Shown here: one piece after another, positions 24,855 to 32,978 of the stretch
Position numbering within the stretch: position 1 is the first letter of the stretch
Layout: each line of letters opens with the position of its first letter
Source of the DNA: Methylobacterium hispanicum
GTDB taxonomy: Bacteria; Pseudomonadota; Alphaproteobacteria; Rhizobiales; Beijerinckiaceae
DNA length: 64,000 nt
Assembly: GCF_022179285.1 (NCBI RefSeq)
Contig: NZ_BPQO01000004.1
Coordinates: 1-64,000 of the forward strand
Direction of reading: 5' to 3'
Position numbers and translations under genes: made by a program
The notes under the pieces: generated by a model
The model's database searches: none
What the model was told of the DNA's origin: nothing
What the model saw: only the letters and a program-made list of their open reading frames with translations

Positions 24855-24898
24855 CATTCACGCCGAAAGTGGGCTTTTGGGCCGATTCGGCGTGAATG
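24855..24898. promoter_or_regulatory. 13-bp inverted repeat in the repA leader
   Basis: CATTCACGCCGAA (24855-24867) and its exact complement (24886-24898) are separated by 18 nt and end 11 nt before the ATG at 24910. An AT-rich stretch (24795-24835) upstream probably holds the promoter. It may be an operator for RepA autoregulation or an mRNA hairpin. Confidence 0.6.
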
Positions 24899-24909
24899 GG
24901 GATCATTCG

Positions 24910-26193
24910 ATGGAAACCGTCTCAGCCCAGGGTGCGGAGCATAATCTTGCCGGCAGCCAGGATGCCGGCGTCCTTGCAGCTGCAGGTACGACGCTGCTTG
25001 AGGAACAGACGCTCGACGCACTCTTCGCCGGACAGGCCTCGCAACTGACGCAGCGTATGAAGCTGCACCGCCAGAAGCTCTACAAGCCGGGAACGGCGAA
25101 GAGTTTGCGGACCTTCTCGCCGGGCGAGGTGGCCCAGTTCGTCGGGGTCGATCCCAGCTACTTGCGCAAGCTCGATATCGACGGGCCGATGCCCAAGCCG
25201 GCGACGGACAAGCTGGGCCGTCGGCAGTACACCGTTGCGGAGATGAATCAGATCCGGACCTTCCTCGACCAGAGGGAGCGGGGCGGGCGCCGGTACGTGC
25301 GCCACAGGAGGGCCGGCGAGAAGCTCCAGGTTCTGAGCGTCATCAACTTCAAGGGGGGCAGCGGCAAGACCACGACGGCTTCCCACCTCGCGCAGTACCT
25401 CGCGCTCAGAGGCTATCGGGTTCTCGGGCTAGACCTCGATCCGCAAGCCTCGTTCACCGCACTTCATGGCCTCCAGCCCGAGCTCGACGTGGGAGAAGAT
25501 GCGTCCCTCTTCAGCGCGATCCGCTATGGTCAAGAGCGGCGCGAGATGGCCGATCTGGTGCTGAAGACCTACTTCGAAGGCTTGGACATCGTACCCGGCA
25601 ACATCGACATCCAGGATTTCGAGCACGACGTCCCGAAGGAACTCATGGCACGCCAGAGCGGCCGCCAGACCGGGGAAGCTCAGTTCTACCTGCGTCTGAA
25701 GAGGGCGATCGATCAGGTCGAGAGCGACTACGATCTCGTGGTCATCGATTGCCCGCCGCAGATGGGCTACCTGACCATGGCCGCCCTCGCGGCATCGACT
25801 TCCCTGATCATCACAATCCATCCAGCAATGGTGGACGTGATGTCGATGTCCCAGTTCCTCCACATGACGGCGGACTACATGCGCGTCATCGCGGACCGCG
25901 GCGTCAAGCTGCAGCTGAACTTCGCACGCTATCTGGTCACGCGCTTCGAGCCCGGGGATGCGCCCCAAGCCGACATGGTCAAGATGCTGCGCACCCTCTT
26001 CGGCGACCACGTACTTCAGAACCCGGTGCTGAAGAGTACCGCGGTGGCGGACGCCTACCTCTCCAAGCAGACCCTCTACGAGGTGGGGCGCGAAGCCTTC
26101 ACGCGGTCGACCTACGATCGGGCCATGGACAGCTTCACGTCCGTCAACAGCGAGATCGAAGGTCTGGTCAAGGCCGTGTGGGGGAGGAGCTGA
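24910..26193 (+). CDS. repA: RepA, ParA-type partition ATPase of the repABC class, 427 aa
   Basis: The protein has an N-terminal helix-turn-helix region (about 68-115, FSPGEVAQFVGVDPSYLRKL) and a deviant Walker A KGGSGKTTT (148-156). An A' motif LDLDPQAS and a Walker B segment (LVVIDCPPQMGYL) follow. This is the long, DNA-binding ParA/RepA form that autoregulates its operon and moves RepB-bound plasmid copies. The ATG at 24910 is preferred over one at 24850 because the latter would place the 13-bp inverted repeat inside the gene. The repA stop overlaps the repB start by one base (TGATG). Confidence 0.9.
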   Translation: METVSAQGAEHNLAGSQDAGVLAAAGTTLLEEQTLDALFAGQASQLTQRMKLHRQKLYKPGTAKSLRTFSPGEVAQFVGVDPSYLRKLDIDGPMPKPATDKLGRRQYTVAEMNQIRTFLDQRERGGRRYVRHRRAGEKLQVLSVINFKGGSGKTTTASHLAQYLALRGYRVLGLDLDPQASFTALHGLQPELDVGEDASLFSAIRYGQERREMADLVLKTYFEGLDIVPGNIDIQDFEHDVPKELMARQSGRQTGEAQFYLRLKRAIDQVESDYDLVVIDCPPQMGYLTMAALAASTSLIITIHPAMVDVMSMSQFLHMTADYMRVIADRGVKLQLNFARYLVTRFEPGDAPQADMVKMLRTLFGDHVLQNPVLKSTAVADAYLSKQTLYEVGREAFTRSTYDRAMDSFTSVNSEIEGLVKAVWGRS

Positions 26194-27236
26194 TGAGCCG
26201 CGCCCGCCGAGGCCTCCTCGACGTCGACGAGAGCCTCGTCCTACCGGACGAGAGCGTCGGCTTCGACGAGCCTTCCGCTGCCGTCGTCGATCGCCAGCCA
26301 CGCCGGGTAGGGGCGGTGAGGGACATGGACGTGTCGATCGGCATCCTCGAACGCGAGGCAGCCGAACTCGAACACGTGAAGGCGCTCCTCGCCTCCGGCG
26401 GCACGATCGTCGAGCTGGACACCGAACTCGTGGATCCCTCGGCGTTCCGCGAGCGGCTGGATTACGATGTGTCGGATCTCGCGAAGGCGATTCTGGCGCG
26501 GGGGCAGCTCGTCCCGATCCTCGTCCGACCTCACCCCGGAGTGAACGGCCGCTACCAGATCGCCTACGGCAACCGCCGCCACGCCGTCTGCCACGAGTTG
26601 AGACGGCCGGTCCGAGCCGTGGTGATGGACCTCAGCGACGCCGAGATGGTCGTCGCCCAGGGACAGGAGAACGCCGCCCGTAAGGATCTCACCTTCATCG
26701 AGCAGGCTCGTTTCGTCGCCAACCTTCGCAAGGTCCACCCCGCCATCGAGGTGCAGCGCGAACTCGGCATCGACGAGTCCCTCATGCACAAGATGGTCGG
26801 CGTCGTCAGCGCTCTGCCGGAGGCGCTCATCCAGTCGATCGGCCGGGCCGACCGGATCGGGCGTCCTCGTTGGATGAAGCTGTCGGAAGCCGTCGCGAAA
26901 CTCAGGAAGGCCGGCACCACCGATGAGGAGATCGTTGCCGAGGGTCAGGCCGCCATCGAGGCCGCGAGGGTCAAGACCGACGAGCTCAAACCCCATATGC
27001 GGTTCGAGGCCGTCTTCGAGGTCTTCGTCGACGTCAACACGAAGGAAGTCCTCGAACTGAGCGTCGACGGTGGCGAACGTCTCGGCAAGGTCGTGAAAAC
27101 GGCGACCGGTGCGAACCTCAAGCTCAATGACCACGGCTTCCTCGAGCACTTGCTGGAGATGCTGCCGGAACTTCACCGTCGCTATCGCGCAGGGCGCGAC
27201 GCGCCCGTAGCCGCAGACCCGGCGCCCGGCGAATAG
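26193..27236 (+). CDS. repB: RepB, ParB-type centromere-binding protein, 347 aa
   Basis: The ParB/sulfiredoxin-like domain (about 75-165) holds GQLVPILVRP, YGNRRHAVCHEL and the loop NAARKDLTFIEQA. A helix-turn-helix region follows (about 183-205). It belongs to the RepB branch of ParB proteins. It should bind the ten palindromes that flank the operon and load RepA. It starts at the overlapping TGATG and has no further coupled gene. In typical repABC plasmids repC would follow, but the next 415 nt contain only palindromic repeats. Confidence 0.9.
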   Translation: MSRARRGLLDVDESLVLPDESVGFDEPSAAVVDRQPRRVGAVRDMDVSIGILEREAAELEHVKALLASGGTIVELDTELVDPSAFRERLDYDVSDLAKAILARGQLVPILVRPHPGVNGRYQIAYGNRRHAVCHELRRPVRAVVMDLSDAEMVVAQGQENAARKDLTFIEQARFVANLRKVHPAIEVQRELGIDESLMHKMVGVVSALPEALIQSIGRADRIGRPRWMKLSEAVAKLRKAGTTDEEIVAEGQAAIEAARVKTDELKPHMRFEAVFEVFVDVNTKEVLELSVDGGERLGKVVKTATGANLKLNDHGFLEHLLEMLPELHRRYRAGRDAPVAADPAPGE

Positions 27237-27298
27237 GGGCGGCAGCGGGTGACGGTAGATCGGCCGGCGTTCGGTATCGGATGAGAGGCGGCCTCAGG

Positions 27299-27482
27299 CT
27301 GGACAGCTGTCCAGCCTCGCGCCCACCCGGGGCCGGATGAGCGGCTGACTCAGACTGGACAGCTGTCCAGCCCCGCGCGCACCCGGGGCCGGATGGGCGG
27401 CTGCCTCAGACTGGACAGCTGTCCAGCCTCGCGCCCACCCGGGGCCGGATGAGCGGCTGCCTCGGACTGGACAGCTGTCCAG
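27299..27482. repeat. parS-like array downstream of repB: four palindromes in 56-bp units
   Basis: Perfect palindromes start at 27299, 27355, 27411 and 27467, exactly 56 bp apart. The linker (ctcgcgcccacccggggccg and neighbours) is repeated but differs from the linker of the upstream 55-bp array. This points to independent amplification of two units built on the same site. Confidence 0.8.
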
Positions 27483-27618
27483 TGGACTGCGGAGGACCTC
27501 TTGCGGGACTCGACGCTGCCCGGGGCAGGGCGGCTGTCGGCGCGACCATCGAGACACCGATCAGCGCCAGGAGTGCGGATGCGGCTGATCCCTCCGGGTA
27601 GGGATCGGCGAAGCCAAG

Positions 27619-27634
27619 CTGGACAGCTGTCCAG
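27619..27634. promoter_or_regulatory. parS-like palindrome, copy 9
   Basis: A perfect CTGGACAGCTGTCCAG near the 3' end of the convergent secreted-protein gene. Its left flank (gccaag) matches the left flank of the copy at 24693. Confidence 0.75.
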
Positions 27635-27652
27635 CCCGCGACGGCGGCTGCA

Positions 27653-28651
27653 TCAGCGGATTGAGTCGAGTTCCCAGCGGCGAGTGAACATAGCCGCGCA
27701 TATCCGCGTGGGCGCGCCGTCGACGACCCCATCCACGTGATGGACCTCTCGGCTGACGCTGTCGGGACGTTCTCCGGGGTAGCGGGTCTCGAGATACGCC
27801 TTCCCATCGTGCAGGAGCCAGCGCTTGGCGAGCCCCCCACATTCTCCGTTGAGGAAGCGCTCTCCGCGCGGGATCCGTTGAAGGCTCGCCAGGAGCTGGC
27901 CGTAGGGATCTGAACCCGGTTTGTCGATCGCCGCCGCGGTCTCGAAATATGAGATGTCGCAACCTCTCCCCGCCCCTGATGAGATCTCGAGCCGGTAGAG
28001 GTCGACCTCTCTTCCCATGTTGGCGAAGTCCACCGCGAGCTTTCCGGTCACCGCGGTTTCGGGACGGCCGGCGTTGGGAACGCCTGCCCCATCGGCTTCC
28101 AGAGACCGAATCTCCAGACTCGCAGCCTTGCCGGATTCGATCGCGTCGCACGTCGCTTCGAAGCCGGGGGTCGTCGCCACGAGCAGGCTCTCGACCTTGG
28201 TCAGGAAGGAGCATCCGGCGTGCAACCGGCCGTCGGACCCGACGTAGGACAGGCGCTTCAGATATCCGGCCGCCTCCTCTACGAACCCGAGCAGGAAGGC
28301 CCTTCCCCGGAAGGGCAGCCAGCGCTGGCCGAAATCGGGACCGACGTCGTCCGCATCCTCCCACTGCAAGGGCCGATCGGCGTCGTCGGCGGCCTCCCAG
28401 GCCTCGCCTCCCATCGTGCCGAGAGCGGAGGTGCCAGTCAGGCGCTCGAAACGCCCGTCTCCGTCCACGTCGAGGACTCCATCCCGGATGGTGAAGTCCC
28501 GGATCCTTTCCGGAGGGATGGCTGCCGCATAGCGGCACGCCTCAGCCGCCCAGGCGGGAGTTTCAGGTCCGTCGGGCGGAGCTTCGGCTGCGGCTGGCAG
28601 AGCCAGCAGAAGCATGCAACCCCCGGCCAGGATACGCGACATTCGACACAT
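27653..28651 (-). CDS. secreted hypothetical protein, about 332 aa
   Basis: A signal peptide (MSRILAGGCMLLLALPAAAEA) starts at the ATG 28642, with in-frame ATGs at 28651 and 28675; no ribosome-binding site clearly decides between them. The mature part contains a calcium-loop-like segment (DVDGDGRFERL) and several Cys residues (EACRYA, AGCSFL, ATCDAI, RGCDIS, GECGGL). It lies between parS-like copies 9 and 10 and interrupts the place where repC would be expected. No link to RepC is visible. Probably periplasmic; function unknown. Confidence 0.6.
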   Translation of the reverse strand: MCRMSRILAGGCMLLLALPAAAEAPPDGPETPAWAAEACRYAAAIPPERIRDFTIRDGVLDVDGDGRFERLTGTSALGTMGGEAWEAADDADRPLQWEDADDVGPDFGQRWLPFRGRAFLLGFVEEAAGYLKRLSYVGSDGRLHAGCSFLTKVESLLVATTPGFEATCDAIESGKAASLEIRSLEADGAGVPNAGRPETAVTGKLAVDFANMGREVDLYRLEISSGAGRGCDISYFETAAAIDKPGSDPYGQLLASLQRIPRGERFLNGECGGLAKRWLLHDGKAYLETRYPGERPDSVSREVHHVDGVVDGAPTRICAAMFTRRWELDSIR

Positions 28652-28764
28652 GTGGCTCGGTTCTTTCGCCCGCATCCCAGGATAGGGGGACCCGCTTAAG
28701 GGCGGATGGGAGCGAAACGCGGGATTCGACGAACCCCGAAAGGAAAGCGGTCACGCCCCGGACA

Positions 28765-28780
28765 CTGGACAGCTGTCCAG
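28765..28780. promoter_or_regulatory. parS-like palindrome, copy 10
   Basis: A perfect copy lying 26 nt beyond the stop codon of the topoisomerase gene and upstream of the secreted-protein gene. It is the most distal copy, about 1.5 kb from repB. Confidence 0.75.
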
Positions 28781-28806
28781 CCGGCCGTGGGCCTGCCCTC
28801 CACCGA

Positions 28807-30477
28807 TCAGGCCTCGGGAGCGTATTCGGGCCGGTTCACGTACTGCGTGAGGCGTTCGACGAGGTCGGGCCTCGCGTCGAGCTTTTCGATCCAGTCGATC
28901 CGCTGGCGCGGCGGTTCGTGCGCGACGGCTTGGCGAAGCGGATCCCGTACGGAGGGGGGCAGCAGATTGACGATCTGATCGACCATCACCTCCCAGGGCT
29001 CCCGGTCGGGATCGTCGAACAAGGACGGGTCGACGCGCTCGCACGCGACCTCGATCGCCGCCGAGAGCCTGGGATCGAGCAGGGGCGGGAAGCTGGCTTC
29101 GACCCATGCGCGGCCCTTCGACGTCAGCTTGAGATCGGCGTCCGCCAGACCACGCTCCATGAAGGTCGCGACGTGCCGGGGCCAAGTCGACGGACGGCCG
29201 AGGCCCGCAGCGACGATCGCCTCCAGGAGAACGGTGTCCGGTCGTCTGCGCTCGATGCCGGACCCCGCCCAGACCTCCTGGCCGGGGTAGGCGGGGCCGT
29301 GCTCGCGGTGCCACGATACGGAGGCCCCGCTGCGATCCGGGCGCAGGCCGGCGACGAAGTCCGCGATCTCGCCCGGGATGCCCTGCGCCCGCAGAAAGGG
29401 AGCGAGATCCTGGGCGAACGCCGTCTCACGCCGATGCTCCATGCCGGCCTTCACGAGGTCGGCGGCCACCAGCGTGCGGACGCCTTCGTCCTGTCCGAGA
29501 CGGGCCGGGTTGAGACGCGGGTCGACCGGACCGATGGGGTGGGGCGCCTCGTGGGTCTCGTCCTCGCCCCGCGGAGCGTAGTTCTCGGTCTTGACCGCGT
29601 TCCAGCCGCTCTTGCGGAAAATGCCGGCGATCTGTTTGGCGGTCTCGGGCGTCATGCCCCGCGAGCCCGCGCGGGGATAGGACATGCGGCCGCCCTCGTA
29701 GCTTCGCTGCAGACTCGCGGCCGCTTCGGTCGGCGAGAGGTCGAGCCGGTCGCCCGCCCTTACGAGGATGTCCCCGGTATGCGAGGGTCTGGTCGGATGG
29801 AGGACTGGGCTGCCCCGGGATCCGAGCGGCGGCAGTGCGAGCTTCGCGAGCCTTTCGGCAGTGCGCGGATCCAGGGGAGGGGCGAGATCGAACTCGGCGA
29901 GCCATGGCCTGCCGCGATCCTTGGACGGGGCTGCAAGTCTCACCTTCGTCGTCGAGGGCTGGGTCGAGGCCACGAGCCCCAGAATGGCCGTCGAGACCCG
30001 GCCGGCCGGCACCTCGGGCGATCCGAAGACGCTGCCGATCAGGCGGTCGACGATACCTCTGGCGCGACCCGGAACCGCCGCCGCCTTCTCCACCGGACCG
30101 GCGCCCGCGATGGCCTCGCGGATCGAGGCGTGGTCCATGGACCTCAGACGGACGCGGGCAGGGGAGGGGTGTATGTCGCGGGTCGCTTCGTAGACGTCCC
30201 AGGCGATCACGTCGCCTTCCTGGTCGGCGTCGGTCGCGATGTAGAGGTTGTCGGCGGCACGCGCCATGTCGCGCAGGCGCATGAAGACCTCGGGATTGGC
30301 CGGGACCCGCATGAACTCCCGCATGCGCGCGTCGATGCCGAGGGGCCGCAGCTTGCCCGGCATGGCCATGAAGTGACCTCGCGTGGCCTGGACCTTCGCG
30401 TCGATCCGCAGTTCCCGGAGGATGCCCTCCAGGAGCTGGGCCTTGAACGGTGCCTCGATGACGAAGAGGTCTGCCAC
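28807..30477 (-). CDS. type IA DNA topoisomerase, plasmid-borne, 556 aa
   Basis: The TOPRIM domain ends in YIATDADQEGD (Asp83, Asp85, Glu87). A type IA segment AGRVSTAILGLV lies at 158-169, and the active-site region EGGRMSYPRAGS puts the catalytic Tyr at 267. It lacks the C-terminal zinc ribbons of TopA and is shorter than chromosomal TopA. This recalls TraE/TopB-type enzymes of conjugative plasmids that decatenate or relax transferred DNA. It is the last gene of the minus-strand operon starting at 35872, only 10 nt after the preceding gene. Confidence 0.85.
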   Translation of the reverse strand: MADLFVIEAPFKAQLLEGILRELRIDAKVQATRGHFMAMPGKLRPLGIDARMREFMRVPANPEVFMRLRDMARAADNLYIATDADQEGDVIAWDVYEATRDIHPSPARVRLRSMDHASIREAIAGAGPVEKAAAVPGRARGIVDRLIGSVFGSPEVPAGRVSTAILGLVASTQPSTTKVRLAAPSKDRGRPWLAEFDLAPPLDPRTAERLAKLALPPLGSRGSPVLHPTRPSHTGDILVRAGDRLDLSPTEAAASLQRSYEGGRMSYPRAGSRGMTPETAKQIAGIFRKSGWNAVKTENYAPRGEDETHEAPHPIGPVDPRLNPARLGQDEGVRTLVAADLVKAGMEHRRETAFAQDLAPFLRAQGIPGEIADFVAGLRPDRSGASVSWHREHGPAYPGQEVWAGSGIERRRPDTVLLEAIVAAGLGRPSTWPRHVATFMERGLADADLKLTSKGRAWVEASFPPLLDPRLSAAIEVACERVDPSLFDDPDREPWEVMVDQIVNLLPPSVRDPLRQAVAHEPPRQRIDWIEKLDARPDLVERLTQYVNRPEYAPEA

Positions 30478-30487
30478 GAATCGCTCC

Positions 30488-31759
30488 TCAGGCGTTCGGC
30501 CGGATGAGCGACTGGATCATCCTCGTGACGGCCTCGACGAGTTCCCTGATCCCCTCCGCCATCTTGGCGAGGCGCTTCTCGAGCGTCCGGTCGGAGGGCA
30601 CGCCGGGCTCGGCGACGGGCTTCGGGGCTTCCCTGGCGATGCGCTCGAACGCCTTGACGACATCCGCGGTGCCGCCGGCGTCGAGCTTGTCGGGGAAGGT
30701 CCGCTGCAGGAGTTCGAAGTCCGTCCCGAACTTGGCCGCGGTCTTCTCGAGTTTGCCGGCGGTCTCGTACATGGCGTTCCGAGCGGCTGCCACGCGCGGA
30801 TCGCGGGCGGCGGCCTCCGCGTCCTCCTTGGCGCCCACGACGTTGCCCTCCGCGACGAAGGCCTGCGCCGCATCGCGCTGCATGCCGCCCGCGACGAGGC
30901 GCTCGATCCTGTCGAGGTAACGGCGACCGGGCTCGGTCGAGCCGAAGGCGTCGTTGTAGGACCGTACGGCTCCCCCGAGCTCGGCCTGCCTGGTCGCGAC
31001 CTCGGCAGCGGTGCGGACGAAGCCGCGCTGCTTGAGCCGAAAGTAGTTCTCCCCGACGAAACCGGTCTGCAGGAAGACCTCGCGCGCCTGGAAGTCCGCC
31101 TGCCGACGGTCGAGCTTGTTGCGGGCGCCGAAGACCATGTGGGCGATGGCCGCGAGGCCGGTGGCCGGTCCGGCAGCCTCGATGCGTTTGCGGTCGGCAT
31201 CGAGACGCCTGCGCTCGGCCTCCAGCCGTTCCCGTTCCTGACGGAGCTTCGAGCGAAGCTCCTCGCGCTCCTCGCCGCCGAGGCTGTCCAAGAGCCGTCG
31301 CTGGTCTGCCGAGAGCGGCAGGTCGTCCGAAGCGTCCGGAGCCTGGGCGTCCGCCAGGGCAGGGGAGGGGGGTGCGGAATCGGCGGGTGCGGTTGACTGC
31401 GCCGTGCCGGTGGACGGCGGCTGGATGCGGGGGGAGGGGGGCTGGGGCAGAACCGGAGCGGCAGCAGGAAGCGTGGCCTCGGCCTGCTCCGCGAACGCCT
31501 CGCCGAGGCGGGCCTCCAGAGAGGCGGCCGCCGGATCGGCAAGACTCATGACGGCGCCGCCGGCATCGTCGGGGCGAGCGGGGGCTAGCGAAGGAGCGAA
31601 CTCGATCTCGCCGTCGTTCGACCCCTCCCCAGGCGCGACGCCCGTTCTTTCGAAGGCCGGTGGCACGGTCGCGAGCGATGGGAGTGGGGCCTCGAAAGGC
31701 TCCTCCACGTAGTCGTCCTGGGCCTCGTCCGCGAGGGCGTTGCTTTTGCCGAAGCCCAT
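30488..31759 (-). CDS. hypothetical coiled-coil protein, 423 aa
   Basis: The first 150 residues are Pro/Ala-rich and disordered. Then comes a long charged helix (about 160-195, EEREELRSKLRQERERLEAERRRLDADRK) likely to form a coiled coil, followed by an alpha-helical domain. No signal peptide is present, so it is cytoplasmic. The start uses GAAGGAA as a ribosome-binding site 7 nt before the ATG. It lies between a secreted protein and the topoisomerase in the transfer-like operon. Family not recognised. Confidence 0.65.
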   Translation of the reverse strand: MGFGKSNALADEAQDDYVEEPFEAPLPSLATVPPAFERTGVAPGEGSNDGEIEFAPSLAPARPDDAGGAVMSLADPAAASLEARLGEAFAEQAEATLPAAAPVLPQPPSPRIQPPSTGTAQSTAPADSAPPSPALADAQAPDASDDLPLSADQRRLLDSLGGEEREELRSKLRQERERLEAERRRLDADRKRIEAAGPATGLAAIAHMVFGARNKLDRRQADFQAREVFLQTGFVGENYFRLKQRGFVRTAAEVATRQAELGGAVRSYNDAFGSTEPGRRYLDRIERLVAGGMQRDAAQAFVAEGNVVGAKEDAEAAARDPRVAAARNAMYETAGKLEKTAAKFGTDFELLQRTFPDKLDAGGTADVVKAFERIAREAPKPVAEPGVPSDRTLEKRLAKMAEGIRELVEAVTRMIQSLIRPNA

Positions 31760-31774
31760 GGCGCCGTTCCTTCG

Positions 31775-32962
31775 TTAGCGGATCACGCGCGACCTTCCGG
31801 TCGCCTGCTCCTGCTGGATAGACAGCATCGTCGCAAGAGTCGCGTTGGTCTTCTCGAGCTGCGACCAGATCTCGAAGTTCTGATAGGCCATCCATTGTAC
31901 GGCGAGGCCCATGTCCTTGATCGCCTGCCCCGCGGAGGACCCCTGGGTGGCGACGTTCTGCGTCGTGTCGAAGAAGAACCCCTTCGACCGCAGTTCGAAG
32001 TAGTCGAGCCAGGACACGCCGTTCTTGAAATCGGTGTTGCCGTAGCCGACGACGCGCTTGGCCGTCTCCTTCGCCCAAGTCTCGATGTTCCCGCCCGTGC
32101 CGTTCGCTTGGCCGCCGTAGTTGCCCTCGCGCCGCGCGAGCTGCTCGGACAGGATGGCCGCGGGCACGGAGTCGCGCGCGGCGGCTTCCATGCGCGCGGC
32201 CGCCGCCTCGCGGCCGGCCTGCGAGCGGGCTGCGTTCTCCGGCAGGCCGCCGAGCGGAACGGGGGCGACGGCGTTGATGATGTAGGCCCTGGCGGCTTCC
32301 GACCGTTCCTTCGACAACGTGCGGGAGGTTCCATCCTCCGAGTACCAGAGGGATTCGGCGATGTTCTGGTTGGCGTCGGCCATCTGCGAGTTGCCGCCGG
32401 ATTGGCAGAGCCCCGAGCTGACGTCCATCGGCGAGGCGAACTTCGAGCAGTGCAGGTCGATGCGGGCCTTGATGCCCATATCCGTGCCCTGCGCGCTGGG
32501 CATGCCGTTGCGGCCGAGGTTGAAGTCCTTGATGTCCCGGGCCTGCGCTGCGACCGCCTGGGTGAGCTTGGCGCCGAGCGTCCCGCCCGCAGCCGACGTG
32601 ATCACGTTGCAGCTGGAGGCTCCCGAAGCCGCCTCGCGGATCGCGTCGAGCCGCGCCTTCTCGATGTTGCCAACGACCGCCCGGTCGTCCTGCACGTCAG
32701 CCATGTTCGCGCGGGCCGTGGACTGTTCGCGCAGGTTGCCCGTCAGCTGGCCGGTGCCGAGGCGCATCGCCTCGATGATGGCCAGCTGCATCGCGTTGAT
32801 CTGCTTCGTGAAGCTGTCGATGATCTGGTCCCGGTTCCCGTCGGCGTTCTGATGGTCGTAGAACTGGACGCAGCAGCGGGCCTGGGCGCGTGCGGGCCCG
32901 ACGTCCATGGAGGCGGCCGCGGCCAGGAGGCCGAGGATCGTCAGGGTGAGGTGCTTTCTCAT
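31775..32962 (-). CDS. secreted protein of the transfer-like operon, 395 aa
   Basis: The signal peptide (MRKHLTLTILGLLAAAA, cleavage near ARA-QA) precedes a helical protein with Cys residues (ARCCVQF, SSCNVI, LHCSKF, GLCQSG). The Gln/Asn-rich N-terminal helices (IIDSFTKQINAMQLAIIEAMR) recall VirB5/TrbJ- or TraW-like periplasmic components of conjugation systems, but this is only a general resemblance. It is flanked by two Gly-rich secreted paralogues and a cytoplasmic coiled-coil protein in one operon. It probably sits in the periplasm or on the pilus. Confidence 0.6.
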   Translation of the reverse strand: MRKHLTLTILGLLAAAASMDVGPARAQARCCVQFYDHQNADGNRDQIIDSFTKQINAMQLAIIEAMRLGTGQLTGNLREQSTARANMADVQDDRAVVGNIEKARLDAIREAASGASSCNVITSAAGGTLGAKLTQAVAAQARDIKDFNLGRNGMPSAQGTDMGIKARIDLHCSKFASPMDVSSGLCQSGGNSQMADANQNIAESLWYSEDGTSRTLSKERSEAARAYIINAVAPVPLGGLPENAARSQAGREAAAARMEAAARDSVPAAILSEQLARREGNYGGQANGTGGNIETWAKETAKRVVGYGNTDFKNGVSWLDYFELRSKGFFFDTTQNVATQGSSAGQAIKDMGLAVQWMAYQNFEIWSQLEKTNATLATMLSIQQEQATGRSRVIR

Positions 32963-32978
32963 CGCGTCAGCCTCTCGA

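Noticed and set aside
24850..24909. Earlier ATG for repA
   Set aside because: It would place the 13-bp inverted repeat inside the gene and lacks a better ribosome-binding site.
24581..27482. Regularly spaced repeats as a CRISPR array
   Set aside because: Repeats are perfect palindromes and the intervening DNA is nearly identical between units, so there are no unique spacers; no cas genes are present.
27653..28651. A remnant of repC downstream of repB
   Set aside because: The gene is on the opposite strand, has a signal peptide and Cys-rich exported character, and shows no similarity to RepC.
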